From positions 62,001 through 126,000 of the forward strand of contig CABZDR010000003.1 in NCBI GenBank assembly GCA_902524535.1: 64,000 bases of DNA, given 5' to 3'. Position numbers and translations under genes: made by a program. The notes below the pieces were generated by a model, which made no database searches, was not told the DNA's origin, and saw only the letters and a program-made list of their open reading frames with translations. Shown here piece by piece: positions 37,775 through 46,921 of the stretch. This DNA comes from an uncultured Pelagibacteraceae bacterium (GTDB lineage Bacteria > Pseudomonadota > Alphaproteobacteria > Pelagibacterales > Pelagibacteraceae). Position 1 is the first letter of the stretch. Each line of letters begins with the position of its first letter.

Positions 37775-38332
37775 ATGAAAAAAGTTAGTTTTACAGAAAT
37801 GAAAAAGGGAACTAAGGAAGATTATCTTTTTTTAGATAAACACGAAAAGGATTTTGCAAATAAGACTGCTGAAAGGATTTTAAAATTTATGTCTAATCTT
37901 ACTGAAACTTTGGAGGGTTATCAAATTTCCAGATTGGAGCATTCTCTTCAAAGTGCGACAAGAGCTTATAAAAATAAAGAAAGTGAGGAGATGGTGGTCG
38001 CAGCTTTATTACACGATATTGGAGATGAATTAGCACCAATGAATCATTCTGAGTATGCTGCTGCAATTTTAAAACCTTATGTTTCAGAAAAAACTCATTG
38101 GATAATAGAAAAACATGGTGAATTTCAAATGTACTATTATGCTCACCACTTAGGGGGTAACAGAAATAAGAGAGATAAATATAAAGATCATAAATATTAC
38201 CAAGACACTATTGATTTTTGTGAAAAATACGATCAAAGTTCCTTTGACCCAAACTATAAATCACTTCCTTTAGAATTTTTTAGGCCAATGGTAAAAAAAA
38301 TTTTTTCTAGAAAGCCATATTCTTTACTTTAA
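37775..38332 (+). CDS. HD-domain protein, PhnZ-like
   Basis: This 185-residue single-domain protein has HD-superfamily metal ligands: LEHSLQSATRA (about 51-61), VVAALLHDIGDELAPMNHSE (about 74-93), HWIIEKHGEF (about 108-117) and a late YDQSSFDPNY (about 149-158). The EHSLQ plus LLHDIGD pattern resembles the PhnZ/TmpB group of HD oxygenases that cleave organophosphonates using two irons, as well as plain phosphohydrolases. No phosphonate genes are nearby. It lies 3 bases behind purF. The chemistry is undecided. Confidence 0.7.
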   Translation: MKKVSFTEMKKGTKEDYLFLDKHEKDFANKTAERILKFMSNLTETLEGYQISRLEHSLQSATRAYKNKESEEMVVAALLHDIGDELAPMNHSEYAAAILKPYVSEKTHWIIEKHGEFQMYYYAHHLGGNRNKRDKYKDHKYYQDTIDFCEKYDQSSFDPNYKSLPLEFFRPMVKKIFSRKPYSLL

Positions 38333-38362
38333 ATCTACTTATAAAGTATTATTAAGAAACAA

Positions 38363-39658
38363 ATGATTACCTCTAAAGAACAAATAATCAAATATTTCAA
38401 ATCCGGAATAAAAGACACTAAAAATTTTAAAATTGGAATTGAGCATGAAAAATTTTTATTCAATAAAAACGATAATAAAAGAATTAATTATTTGAAAATT
38501 AAAGAGATGTTTAATGCTTTAGTGGAATTTGGCTGGAAGCCAATTTCTGAAAAAGGCAATATGATTGCTTTAAATAAAGAAGGTAAAAATATTACACTTG
38601 AACCTGGAAACCAAATTGAATTGTCTGGGGATAAATTAAATAATATACATGAAGCGTGCGCAGAATCTCAAGACTATCTATTTGAATTAAGACAAGTAAC
38701 AAAAAAACTAAACATAAATATTGTCAGTGCTGGCTTTGATCCAATTTCAAAACTTAATGAAATTCCAAATAATCCAAAAGAACGTTATAAACTAATGACT
38801 GAGAGTATGCCAGAAGGTGGTGAATTAAGCCTAGATATGATGTATCGAACTTGTGGCACACAAATTAATATTGATTATAACTCTGAAAATGACTTTATTA
38901 AAAAGTTTAAGATTGTTAACTCGATTGTGCCCATCACCATTGCTTTATTTGCCAACTCTTCAATTGTAGAAAAAAAAAAAAGTAATTATTTATCATATAG
39001 ATCTAAGGTTTGGCAAAACACTGCTAGAGGTGGTCTACCAGAAATTTTTTTTGAGGAATTAAATTTTGAAAAATATGCTGACTTTGTAATAAACTTTCCA
39101 ATTTTATTTATCAAAGATAATGAAAAATATGTATCTGGCAAAAAATATATCTTTAAAGATTTTATGAATGGTAGAATTAATGAAATCAAAAATAGAATAC
39201 CGAATGAAAATGATTTATCTACACATTTAAGCACAATCTTCACAGAAAATAGATTAAAGAAATATATTGAGATGAGATCTATGGATACATGTGGTTGGGA
39301 CTGTTTGTGCGCTGGCCCAGCATTTAATGTTGGAATGCTGTATGGTAATATTGATGAAACTTTTGAAGTTGTCTCTAAATGGGAGAAAAATAAAATAATT
39401 AATGCGTATCTAGAGGTACCAAAAAAAGGATTTAATACACAATTAATGGGTAAAGATCTTCTCTACTGGGCATCAAACTTATTGTGCATATCAAGAAAGG
39501 GATTGGAAAAAAGAGACAAACTAAATAAAAGCAAAAAAAATGAAGCTATTTTCTTAAATCATTTACAAACAATTATTGATAATAAAGTAACAAACGCAGA
39601 TCATATGATTAATAAATTTTCTAAAAATGAAGATTTAAAAGAATTATATGATAAATAA
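38363..39658 (+). CDS. gshA: Glutamate-cysteine ligase
   Basis: GshA joins glutamate and cysteine, the first step of glutathione synthesis. The 431-residue protein is of the plant/alphaproteobacterial GCS2 type, not the enterobacterial type. Markers are FKIGIEHEKFLFN (about 22-34), EPGNQIELSG (about 80-89), MMYRTCGTQINIDY (about 158-171), and YIEMRSMDTCGWDCLCAGPA (about 299-318). Its 3' end overlaps gshB by 11 bases, so both steps are made together. Confidence 0.93.
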   Translation: MITSKEQIIKYFKSGIKDTKNFKIGIEHEKFLFNKNDNKRINYLKIKEMFNALVEFGWKPISEKGNMIALNKEGKNITLEPGNQIELSGDKLNNIHEACAESQDYLFELRQVTKKLNINIVSAGFDPISKLNEIPNNPKERYKLMTESMPEGGELSLDMMYRTCGTQINIDYNSENDFIKKFKIVNSIVPITIALFANSSIVEKKKSNYLSYRSKVWQNTARGGLPEIFFEELNFEKYADFVINFPILFIKDNEKYVSGKKYIFKDFMNGRINEIKNRIPNENDLSTHLSTIFTENRLKKYIEMRSMDTCGWDCLCAGPAFNVGMLYGNIDETFEVVSKWEKNKIINAYLEVPKKGFNTQLMGKDLLYWASNLLCISRKGLEKRDKLNKSKKNEAIFLNHLQTIIDNKVTNADHMINKFSKNEDLKELYDK

Positions 39659-40574
39659 AATTGTAGCTATTCAAGGAGATCATTTTTCTAAAATTAATCC
39701 TAGTACAGACACTAGTATTTTTTTAGCTCATGAAATTCAGAGTAAAAATTATAAAATCTTTTATTATGAGCCTGAAAATTTATCTGTCATAAATTCAAAG
39801 GTTGTTGCAGACGGTCATTTTGTCAAATTTAATTATCGTAAAAAAAAATTTTTCAAATTATTTAAGAAACACAAATTAAATCTTGTAAATTGCAAATTTA
39901 TTTTAATTAGACAAGATCCTCCATTTAATCTCAAGTATATTTCAACAACTTATATTCTTGAAACTATTAAAGATAAGGTAAAAATTATAAACGACCCTAG
40001 TTCTATAAGAAATATTTCTGAAAAACTTTATGCTATCAAATACCTAAAATATATGCCACCAACCATTTTTTCTCAAAATATTGATGAAATCAAAAAATTT
40101 TTTAAAAAAAATGAAAAAGTGATTTTAAAACCAATTCATAGCTTTGGTGGAAATGACATTCATTTACTTAGCAAATTCGATCTTAAATTTATAAAAAAAT
40201 TTATTAAAAAACATGAATACATAATTTGCCAAAAATATTTACCAAAAATAAATAAAGGAGATAAAAGAGTTTTTTTAATAAATGGTAAAGTTATGGGCGC
40301 TATATCAAGAGTTCCAAAAAAAGGATCATTCTTAAGTAATATGAGTAAAGGAGCAAAACCAATAAATACTCAGTTAACAAATATTGAAAAAAAAATATCT
40401 AAACTGGTTGCCAAAAATTTAAGAAAAGAAAATATTTTTTTTGCTGGAATTGATTTTATTGATCAAAAATTAAATGGAGATATTAACGTCACCTCACCTA
40501 CTGGATTAAAAACATTTTATGATTTATCAAATGTTAATTTGGCTAAAACCTTTTGGAAAGAACTTAAAGCTTGA
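39648..40574 (+). CDS. gshB: Glutathione synthetase
   Basis: GshB adds glycine to gamma-glutamylcysteine. The 308-residue ATP-grasp protein is close to the bacterial family length. Visible motifs are LIRQDPPFNLKYISTTYIL (about 86-104), INDPSSIRNISEKLYAIKY (about 115-133), VILKPIHSFGGNDIH (about 159-173), and the C-terminal FAGIDFIDQKLNGDINVTSP (about 265-284). Its stop TGA overlaps the TTG start of the following permease gene. Confidence 0.93.
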   Translation: MINKIVAIQGDHFSKINPSTDTSIFLAHEIQSKNYKIFYYEPENLSVINSKVVADGHFVKFNYRKKKFFKLFKKHKLNLVNCKFILIRQDPPFNLKYISTTYILETIKDKVKIINDPSSIRNISEKLYAIKYLKYMPPTIFSQNIDEIKKFFKKNEKVILKPIHSFGGNDIHLLSKFDLKFIKKFIKKHEYIICQKYLPKINKGDKRVFLINGKVMGAISRVPKKGSFLSNMSKGAKPINTQLTNIEKKISKLVAKNLRKENIFFAGIDFIDQKLNGDINVTSPTGLKTFYDLSNVNLAKTFWKELKA

Positions 40575-41431
40575 AAAATTTAACTGATCAACAGAAAGGT
40601 TCGTTACTTGCATTCGTAGCAGTAATGTTTATTACACCGGACTCATTATTTATCAGACTCTCCAGTATAGATACTTGGGGGCTTGTTTTTTATAGAGGAA
40701 TTATACCTTTTCTTACAGTTTTTTTTGGGATGCTTTTAATTTATAGATTAAATTTTTTCAAAATTCTTATGACGAGTGGTATCCATGGCATAATCTATGT
40801 TATCACTTTTAGTATAACAAATATTACTTTCGTTGTTTCAATTGAAAATACAAACGTAGCAAATACTCTTGTAATGATTGCAACTGCGCCTATGTTATCA
40901 GCTATTTTAGGTTCAATTTTTCTAAAAGAACCTCCAGATAAAAAAACACTGATATCAATTATCATTACTTTTCTGTCAGTAATTTATATTTTTTTTGACT
41001 CTCTTAAATTGGGAAATTTTTATGGAGATATTTTAGGTTTCATTACTGCTATCGGATTAGCAGTAGGTGCAGTAACTATACGCTCAGCAAAATCGAAAAA
41101 TTTAGTGCCAGCAGCAGTTGTTGGAAAATTACTTGTAGCAACTTTTGCTTTATTATTTGTTGAAAATTTTGCACTTATAAATCAAGACATGATTATTGTG
41201 CCTTTGATGTGCATTCTTTGTGTAGCTATACCTTTTGTCCTAGTAACCATAGCTCCAAGGTTCATACCTGCTGCCGAAGTTAATTTATTTTTTTTACTAG
41301 AAACTATAATAGGTCCAATATGGGTTTGGCTGATAATTAAAGAACAACCAAGTGTTGAAACTTTGTTCGGTGGAGTTGTTATAATAATTACTATTGCTAT
41401 TCATTCATTTTTGAAGCTTAGAAATACTTAA
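40571..41431 (+). CDS. EamA/DMT-family permease
   Basis: This 286-residue protein has ten predicted membrane helices in two EamA repeats (about 10-140 and 150-285). The first repeat ends in SIENTNVANTLVMIATAPML, a typical DMT segment. The start codon is TTG at 40571, overlapping the gshB stop as TTGA; no ATG is better placed. Family members export amino acids, purines or other metabolites; the substrate is unknown. Coupling to gshAB hints at a thiol or glutathione-related solute, but this is inference. Confidence 0.82.
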   Translation: MKNLTDQQKGSLLAFVAVMFITPDSLFIRLSSIDTWGLVFYRGIIPFLTVFFGMLLIYRLNFFKILMTSGIHGIIYVITFSITNITFVVSIENTNVANTLVMIATAPMLSAILGSIFLKEPPDKKTLISIIITFLSVIYIFFDSLKLGNFYGDILGFITAIGLAVGAVTIRSAKSKNLVPAAVVGKLLVATFALLFVENFALINQDMIIVPLMCILCVAIPFVLVTIAPRFIPAAEVNLFFLLETIIGPIWVWLIIKEQPSVETLFGGVVIIITIAIHSFLKLRNT

Positions 41432-41488
41432 GCTTGTCACAATTAAGACTTGATTTAATAATACATCGCGAATAACTACACCAAATTT

Positions 41489-42832
41489 ATGAATAAAGTT
41501 TTAAAAAACTCTTGGGCACTTTTTCTTGGAATGGGTTTTATAATGATGGCTTATGGTTTTCAAGGATCTCTTCTTGGAGTTAGAGCAGTTCAAGAGGAGT
41601 TCAGTTTAACCTCAACCGGTTTCATGATGTCAGGATACTTTGTAGGTTATTTTATGGGTGCCGCAACGATTCCAAGTATCATCTCAAAAGTAGGTCACAT
41701 AAGAGTTTTTGCAGCTTTTGCCTCGTTAGCCTCTTTAGTTATTCTTGTCCACTCAGTTCTTGTAAATCCATTTATCTGGTTTTTGTTAAGAGTCTTAACA
41801 GGAATAAGTATGGTATGTATTTATACTGTTGCGGAGAGCTGGTTAAACGATAGATCGAGTAATAAAAATAGAGGAAGTGTGCTTTCAATATATATGGTTA
41901 TACTTTATGGATCGATTGGCATTGGTATGTTTTTGCTCAATTTTAATAGCCCTAAAAACTTTCAACCATTTATTTTAATTTCTGTAATAACATCTGCTGC
42001 TTTATTGCCAATATTGTTAACAAAACAAAAACCCCCTACTTTTAAAAAAATTAAAGCAATGTCTTTGAAGAATCTATATGAAGCATCCCCTTTTGGAATA
42101 GTAAGTTCTTTTTTTTATGGAACAATTCAATCTGCTGTTTTTACTCTTTTAGCAGTGTATGCAACTTCGATGAATTTCACCATATTAGAAATATCAATAG
42201 TTACATTTCTATTAGCAATTTCTGGTGCAATTGCACAATTTCCTATAGGTAAAGTTTCAGACTTATACGACAGAAGAAAAGTTATCATTATGAGTACCTT
42301 TGGTGCTGCTATATTTGCAATAATATCCATAATTGTTTCTAGGCAAATGTACCTACCGGGTGGATTAGCAACTAGCAAAACTTGGTTTTATATTTCGTTT
42401 ATCATTTTTTCATTTTGTAGTTTGCCAATGTTTTCATTAATTTTAGCACATACAAATGATTATATTTCTAAAGATAAATTTGTAGCTGCCGGAGCTGGTC
42501 TACAATTTGTTTTTGGTTTAGGTGCAATAAGTGGCCCTTTTTTGTGTTCTATATTTATGGATATAGTTGGTCCAAATGGTTTTTTTATTTTTTTATTTTT
42601 CTTTCACGCGATAATTGGAGTATTTGGAATTTATAGAATGAAAATAAGACCGACTGCAGAAAATCCAGACTCTCAGTTTGTCGCAATGCCTCAGACAATT
42701 ACACCTGCTGGAATAGAGCTTAATCCAAACACAGAACACATTGAAGAGCCTTATTCCGATAAAGTAAAAGAAATATTGGAGAGAAAAGGTGTTGAGTATA
42801 AAAAAAGAGATAAAAATACCGAAAAAAGTTAG
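41489..42832 (+). CDS. Major facilitator superfamily transporter
   Basis: This 447-residue protein has 12 predicted membrane helices to about residue 390. The loop after helix 2 (SKVGHIRVFA) and the loop GKVSDLYDRRKVIIM (about 255-269) after helix 8 fit the MFS G-x-x-x-D-R/K-x-G-R-R/K pattern. A cytoplasmic tail of about 60 residues, rich in Pro/Glu, follows (FVAMPQTITPAGIELNPNTE). Alphaproteobacterial MFS proteins of this subgroup commonly have such a tail. The substrate is unknown. It is separated from both neighbours by spacers, so probably has its own transcript. Confidence 0.85.
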   Translation: MNKVLKNSWALFLGMGFIMMAYGFQGSLLGVRAVQEEFSLTSTGFMMSGYFVGYFMGAATIPSIISKVGHIRVFAAFASLASLVILVHSVLVNPFIWFLLRVLTGISMVCIYTVAESWLNDRSSNKNRGSVLSIYMVILYGSIGIGMFLLNFNSPKNFQPFILISVITSAALLPILLTKQKPPTFKKIKAMSLKNLYEASPFGIVSSFFYGTIQSAVFTLLAVYATSMNFTILEISIVTFLLAISGAIAQFPIGKVSDLYDRRKVIIMSTFGAAIFAIISIIVSRQMYLPGGLATSKTWFYISFIIFSFCSLPMFSLILAHTNDYISKDKFVAAGAGLQFVFGLGAISGPFLCSIFMDIVGPNGFFIFLFFFHAIIGVFGIYRMKIRPTAENPDSQFVAMPQTITPAGIELNPNTEHIEEPYSDKVKEILERKGVEYKKRDKNTEKS

Positions 42833-42957
42833 ACAATAACTATTTTAGTCATTCAAATAACACTTTCAGGTTGTATCTACTGTAAACAAGTTTGACTGTT
42901 AAATCAAAATTTATATTGAAAAATATTTTATATTTAGTGAAATAAACTTTAAAAAAA

Positions 42958-43746
42958 ATGCCTCGAAAAAAAATTAAAATAAAAAAAACTTCCAAAAACA
43001 ATGGTCTTGGAAAAATTGCAAGTCTAACTACAAAATCAATTGGTAAAGCATTCGCAAATTATAAAAAAAATAAAGAGCTTCAAAAAATTAAGTCAATCAA
43101 GTTACAGAAATTAGAAGAAAAAAATGACATTTTAAAAGAAAAAAAAGATCTTAAAAATTGGGAAGAAAAACTTATTAAAGAAAATAATAAAATTAAAATG
43201 AATGAGGAGGATCTTAAAATAAGAGAAAAAAAGATAAACTCTTTAGATGAAAAACAAAAAATAGAGGCAGAAAGATTGGTAAAAAAAGATGAGCACTTAA
43301 TTCAAGTTGCTAAGCAATTAACAATTAGAGAAAAAGAATTGGATATTCGTCAAGAAGAACAAAATAGGAAAGATATAGATCTCAAAGCAAGAGAGGAAGA
43401 GCAAAGACAAAAAGAACTTAAAGAGCAGAGAAAAAAAGCAAAAGAGTTAAAAATTTTAAAAATGGAAGAGGACAGAAAAAAAGAGCTTGAATACATAAAA
43501 ATAAAAGAATGGGAAGAAAAATTTGATAGAGAAAAGAAGTTAAAAGAACAAAGGGAAATTTTGAAAGATCAAAGATTAAGAGAAATTGAATTAGAAAAAA
43601 TGAGAAAATTTGATGAATTAGAAAATCAAAAGAATTCGATTGATTACGGATTAAAAAATCGATCAATTAATACTGAAAAAATTAAGCAAAAAGAACTTAC
43701 TAGAGCGTTAGATAATTTCGATATTGATAAAACGAAAAAAAATTAA
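42958..43746 (+). CDS. Highly charged coiled-coil protein of unknown function
   Basis: I do not recognise this 262-residue protein. It begins with a very basic segment (MPRKKIKIKKTSKNNGLGK, then TTKSIGKAFANYKKNK) with no signal peptide. From about residue 35 to 235 it is nearly all Lys, Glu, Asp, Arg, Gln, Leu and Ile in heptad-like order, for example REEEQRQKELKEQRKKAKEL, suggesting a long coiled coil or single alpha-helix. No proline and very few aromatic residues occur in that stretch. The basic head could touch nucleic acid or membrane; that is speculation. It stands alone between an MFS gene and a convergent amidinotransferase gene. Confidence 0.7.
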   Translation: MPRKKIKIKKTSKNNGLGKIASLTTKSIGKAFANYKKNKELQKIKSIKLQKLEEKNDILKEKKDLKNWEEKLIKENNKIKMNEEDLKIREKKINSLDEKQKIEAERLVKKDEHLIQVAKQLTIREKELDIRQEEQNRKDIDLKAREEEQRQKELKEQRKKAKELKILKMEEDRKKELEYIKIKEWEEKFDREKKLKEQREILKDQRLREIELEKMRKFDELENQKNSIDYGLKNRSINTEKIKQKELTRALDNFDIDKTKKN

Positions 43747-43761
43747 GTATATCAATACTTA
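43744..43761. terminator. Small hairpin at the end of the coiled-coil gene
   Basis: TAAGTAT-ATCA-ATACTTA forms a seven-base stem with a four-base loop. The gene's TAA stop is part of the left arm. A/T-only arms make it weak and no U-run follows directly; an A/T palindrome at 43794-43807 lies further on in this 68-base convergent gap. Confidence 0.3.
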
Positions 43762-43814
43762 GAGCTTAAATTGGCCAAATTCCTAATAGTTAAAATTTTT
43801 AAAAATTATCAAAG

Positions 43815-44930
43815 TTATTGTTTAGGAAAATAATCTTTAAGCTCTCCTTCTCTAAATACATCTGCGGTGCAACAGTGCAGGCCTCCTCCAAAAGCATAAG
43901 CGTCTCTCAGGTCAACAGGGATTACTTCCATTCCTAACTTATCAAGTTGTTCTGCTTGATATTTTTCACTTTTTTCAACACATACCGTTTTAGGATCTAA
44001 AACTAAAACATTCATAGAGAGCCAAACAGATGAATAACATAATGGTGGTGGTTCATTATGAGCTGGTTGAGCAGCATCAATGATTTGCCAACCATTATTT
44101 TCAAATAACGTTCTTTGTTTTTTGGGTAATCGTCTTTGAGGATTATTAATTATAATTCCCTCTTTAATTGGAGCAAAAGTTGCATCGATATGAATTGGGT
44201 AAGGATCACCAGGAAAATTTACAGTATGTATTCTGTGATTTGTGAAATGTCTTTTTAACCATTCAATTCCTTTCAAATTCGTAGTAAAGCCATGTTGTAC
44301 AACTAAGTCTTTACCAAAACGCAAAATGTCAGCTGCATCAAAAAGAGGCTCTTCCTCTGTAGTAACAAAATATTTCTTTTCAGTCCAATCTAACCTTTTT
44401 TGAACGCCTATTTTATCAGACAAATAATCCTTTCTATAGTCAGCATCTGTTAGCCTTGGTTTAGGTGCGCTTTCGTGTTTCATATTGCTATCCTGATTGA
44501 AATATCTTTGAATCAAAGGTCTATAATTTAAATATTCAAACCATCTACATCTATAGCTCATGGTGGCCTCCAACATCTCATTTCCTACAGTCAAAATTAT
44601 ATCTCTAGCAGGCATACATCCAAACATACTTTTAACTTCCCAGTCAGGAGTGGATATTTTTTGATTATGATTTATCGGAATTGGTCTATCAACTTTTATA
44701 TCTCTTTTTTCCAAAATTGATGCAAAGTTATCTAATAATTCATTGGCTTTAGCTACAGTTTCTTTTGTACGAGGTCCATATTCACCCTTCATGTCAGAGT
44801 CTTCAGGCACCTTTGCATCTAATGCTGGTTCTGGAGCTGGTATACAGCATCCATCTGCTCTACCAACTATTACATGCTTAAGTGGATCCCATTCATTCCA
44901 ACTATTGACAATTTTTTTTTCTTTAATCAT
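43815..44930 (-). CDS. Glycine amidinotransferase-like enzyme
   Basis: This 371-residue protein matches the amidinotransferase family along its length and is strikingly like the animal glycine amidinotransferase (AGAT). The catalytic elements are FDAADILRFGKDL (Asp, about 195-207), HIDATFAPIKEG (His, about 247-258), and GGGLHCCTADV (nucleophile Cys, about 348-358). AGAT moves the amidino group of arginine to glycine, giving guanidinoacetate and ornithine; other family members use different acceptors, so the acceptor is unproven. It follows an EamA permease gene by 12 bases in the same direction. Confidence 0.85.
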   Translation of the reverse strand: MIKEKKIVNSWNEWDPLKHVIVGRADGCCIPAPEPALDAKVPEDSDMKGEYGPRTKETVAKANELLDNFASILEKRDIKVDRPIPINHNQKISTPDWEVKSMFGCMPARDIILTVGNEMLEATMSYRCRWFEYLNYRPLIQRYFNQDSNMKHESAPKPRLTDADYRKDYLSDKIGVQKRLDWTEKKYFVTTEEEPLFDAADILRFGKDLVVQHGFTTNLKGIEWLKRHFTNHRIHTVNFPGDPYPIHIDATFAPIKEGIIINNPQRRLPKKQRTLFENNGWQIIDAAQPAHNEPPPLCYSSVWLSMNVLVLDPKTVCVEKSEKYQAEQLDKLGMEVIPVDLRDAYAFGGGLHCCTADVFREGELKDYFPKQ

Positions 44931-44942
44931 TAAAACTACTTC

Positions 44943-45848
44943 TTAGTTCAATGCTATAAATCTTCTATTAGTTCTCATGACCAAACTGTAATAAGTGATA
45001 GATATAAAAAGAAAAAATCCACCAATTATTGTATTTGTAGATGGAATTTCATTTATACCAAAAACTGGTAACCACACCCAAAAAATTCCTCCAATAACTT
45101 CGGTTAAAGATAATAATGTTAATTCAGCTGCTGGGATAGCTCTAGAGCCAATAGAATATAAAATCAATCCGAAGCAAACTAATACTCCATGTAATGAAAA
45201 TAAAGTACCGTTGTAGCTTGTAGAAAAAAACAATTGATCCTTACTCAAGATAAATATTGAGGCAATAACAAAACAGAAAAGTCCAGAAACAGCAACAGTA
45301 GTAAATTTAGGTGTCTCTTTTCTCCATCGTAAAGTAACGGAAAATATTGAAAAACCTATTGATGATGTCATCCCAAATACAAACCCCAATAAAGATGCCT
45401 TTCCAGTATTACCTAATGCAATAATTATTATTCCAACAGTTGCAAGAATTATAGCAATCCAAACATTCACGCTTATTCTTTCTCTCAAAAAAAGGAAGCC
45501 CAATAAAGCTGTAAAAAAAGGCATTGCAGCGAGACATAATAGTGTTATAGCAACAGAAGTATTAGTAATTGAGTAGATAAAACTAATCATCGCAATACCT
45601 AGCCCTACTCCACCTATAATACCTGATACACCAATTTTCAGGTAATTTTTGTAAAACGCTATTCCCTCTTCAAAAAACAAGTAAAGATTTAAAATTATAA
45701 AGATTGTTAGCCCTCTTCCAAAAATATACTGCCAAGGCACTAATTCTGGTTGATCCATGTATCTAACAACTAGTGGGCCAAATGACCAAAGAATTCCTGC
45801 AAATAAAACAACTGGTACTGCTAGTTTATCATTTTTTATTTCTATCAT
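44943..45848 (-). CDS. EamA/DMT-family permease (with amidinotransferase)
   Basis: This protein of about 301 residues has ten predicted membrane helices in two EamA repeats. I start at MIEIKNDKLAVPVVLF (45848), because the upstream ATG at 45878 adds ten non-hydrophobic residues. The segment SIGFSIFSVTLRWRK lies near the middle, and SRAIPAAELTLLSLTEVIGG near residue 240 is typical of DMT proteins. It precedes the amidinotransferase gene by 12 bases, so it may move that enzyme's substrate or product. Its substrate is not known. Confidence 0.8.
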   Translation of the reverse strand: MIEIKNDKLAVPVVLFAGILWSFGPLVVRYMDQPELVPWQYIFGRGLTIFIILNLYLFFEEGIAFYKNYLKIGVSGIIGGVGLGIAMISFIYSITNTSVAITLLCLAAMPFFTALLGFLFLRERISVNVWIAIILATVGIIIIALGNTGKASLLGFVFGMTSSIGFSIFSVTLRWRKETPKFTTVAVSGLFCFVIASIFILSKDQLFFSTSYNGTLFSLHGVLVCFGLILYSIGSRAIPAAELTLLSLTEVIGGIFWVWLPVFGINEIPSTNTIIGGFFLFISITYYSLVMRTNRRFIALN

Positions 45849-45927
45849 ATGACAATATTTAATTCTTATTAGTTCCAACTACAACAAAATTAAATTTTTT
45901 GTATAAAATAATTTAGGAAATTTAAGT

Positions 45928-45942
45928 ATCTTATTATAAGAT
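45928..45942. repeat. Short inverted repeat in a divergent spacer
   Basis: ATCTTA-TTA-TAAGAT is a perfect six-base inverted repeat with a three-base loop. It lies in the 132-base spacer between the divergent EamA permease and NifU-like genes, where an operator would be expected. It may be chance. Confidence 0.25.
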
Positions 45943-45980
45943 CTTATTCAAATTACATATAATTTATGTCTTAAAAATTA

Positions 45981-46379
45981 ATGGATTTAGAAATATTACA
46001 GATTGCTTCAAAAAATAATAACCAAAAATTTCTTGAAAATCATACTCATAATTCAAGATTAAAAAATTCATTATGTGGTGATGAAATGCAAATTAAAGTA
46101 ATAATAAAAAAAGATAAAATAGTTGATTTTGGTTATCAAGGAAAGTGCTGTATTTATTGCCAAGCATCTGCAAGTCTTTTATCAAAAATTTCAATAAATA
46201 AAAATAAGCTTAAAGTTGATGAAATATGCGATGATGCAAGATCTTACTTTGAGGGTGATTTTGAAATAATGAATAGAAAATGGAAAGATTTAGGTAAATT
46301 ATTTAAGAAAAAAAATCTATCACGAAAAGAATGTATCTTGCTACCTTTTAAAACCCTTAAAAAAATTGTATCTGATTAA
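45981..46379 (+). CDS. NifU/SufU-like iron-sulfur scaffold protein
   Basis: This 132-residue protein matches the IscU/NifU N-terminal fold of SufU-type scaffolds, which hold a nascent Fe-S cluster or a zinc. Ligand residues are Cys32 and Asp34 in LCGDEM, Cys57 and Cys60 in CCIYCQASAS, and Cys118 in RKECILLPF. The extra Cys56 makes a CC pair. No sufBCDS genes are in the window. An HPP membrane protein gene begins 3 bases downstream. Confidence 0.82.
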   Translation: MDLEILQIASKNNNQKFLENHTHNSRLKNSLCGDEMQIKVIIKKDKIVDFGYQGKCCIYCQASASLLSKISINKNKLKVDEICDDARSYFEGDFEIMNRKWKDLGKLFKKKNLSRKECILLPFKTLKKIVSD

Positions 46380-46382
46380 TTT

Positions 46383-46847
46383 ATGGATAATGTTAAACAA
46401 TCTTTTTTTGCGGGTTTTTTTTCAATTATCACTATAGGTATATTAACTCTTCTAACTTATAAAACGGAGTTTGGTGTTTTTTTGATTGCATCTTTCGGAT
46501 CATCAATGGTTTTATTATATGGTTATCCCGAAAGCCCCTTTGCTCAACCAAAAAATATTTTTTTTGGACACCTGCTTACAGCTATAGTTGGTTTATTTTT
46601 TTTATACCTGGTTCCGCTACCTCTATACTTAATCATACCTTTTGCAGTGGGTTTTGGTGTAGGTTTAATGATATTATTAAATGTAACCCACCCACCTGCT
46701 GGAGGGAACCCAATCATAGTCATTATGGGAAGTGTTTCGATTGATTATCTTTTCAATCCAATCATAACTGGCTCAATAATAATTCTAATTTTTGGTATAG
46801 TAATCAATCGATTTATCTTAAAAAAAAGATATCCAAGGTTAAAATAA
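46383..46847 (+). CDS. HPP-family integral membrane protein
   Basis: This 154-residue protein has four predicted membrane helices and the diagnostic THPPAGGNP motif (about 102-110). ASFGSSMVLLYGYPESPFAQ (about 37-56) is also typical of the family. Plant and cyanobacterial HPP proteins have been linked to nitrite transport, but bacterial functions are mostly unknown. No CBS domain is attached. It follows the NifU-like gene by 3 bases, so they may be co-transcribed. Confidence 0.82.
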   Translation: MDNVKQSFFAGFFSIITIGILTLLTYKTEFGVFLIASFGSSMVLLYGYPESPFAQPKNIFFGHLLTAIVGLFFLYLVPLPLYLIIPFAVGFGVGLMILLNVTHPPAGGNPIIVIMGSVSIDYLFNPIITGSIIILIFGIVINRFILKKRYPRLK

Positions 46848-46921
46848 TTTAATTGATAGAAACTTAGAAATAATGTTAGATTAGAACTTTAATAAATACA
46901 TTTTAAGATACAGGAGATTAA

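Noticed and set aside
42833-42895. A stretch after the MFS gene that translates to ITLSGCIYCKQV, like the CxxC start of a glutaredoxin
   Set aside because: There is no start codon and a stop follows directly; no other glutaredoxin sequence remains, so chance is more likely than a decayed gene.
43794-43807. AATTTTTAAAAATT palindrome as an intrinsic terminator
   Set aside because: A/T-only stem with no loop and no separate U-run; such palindromes are common by chance in this base composition.
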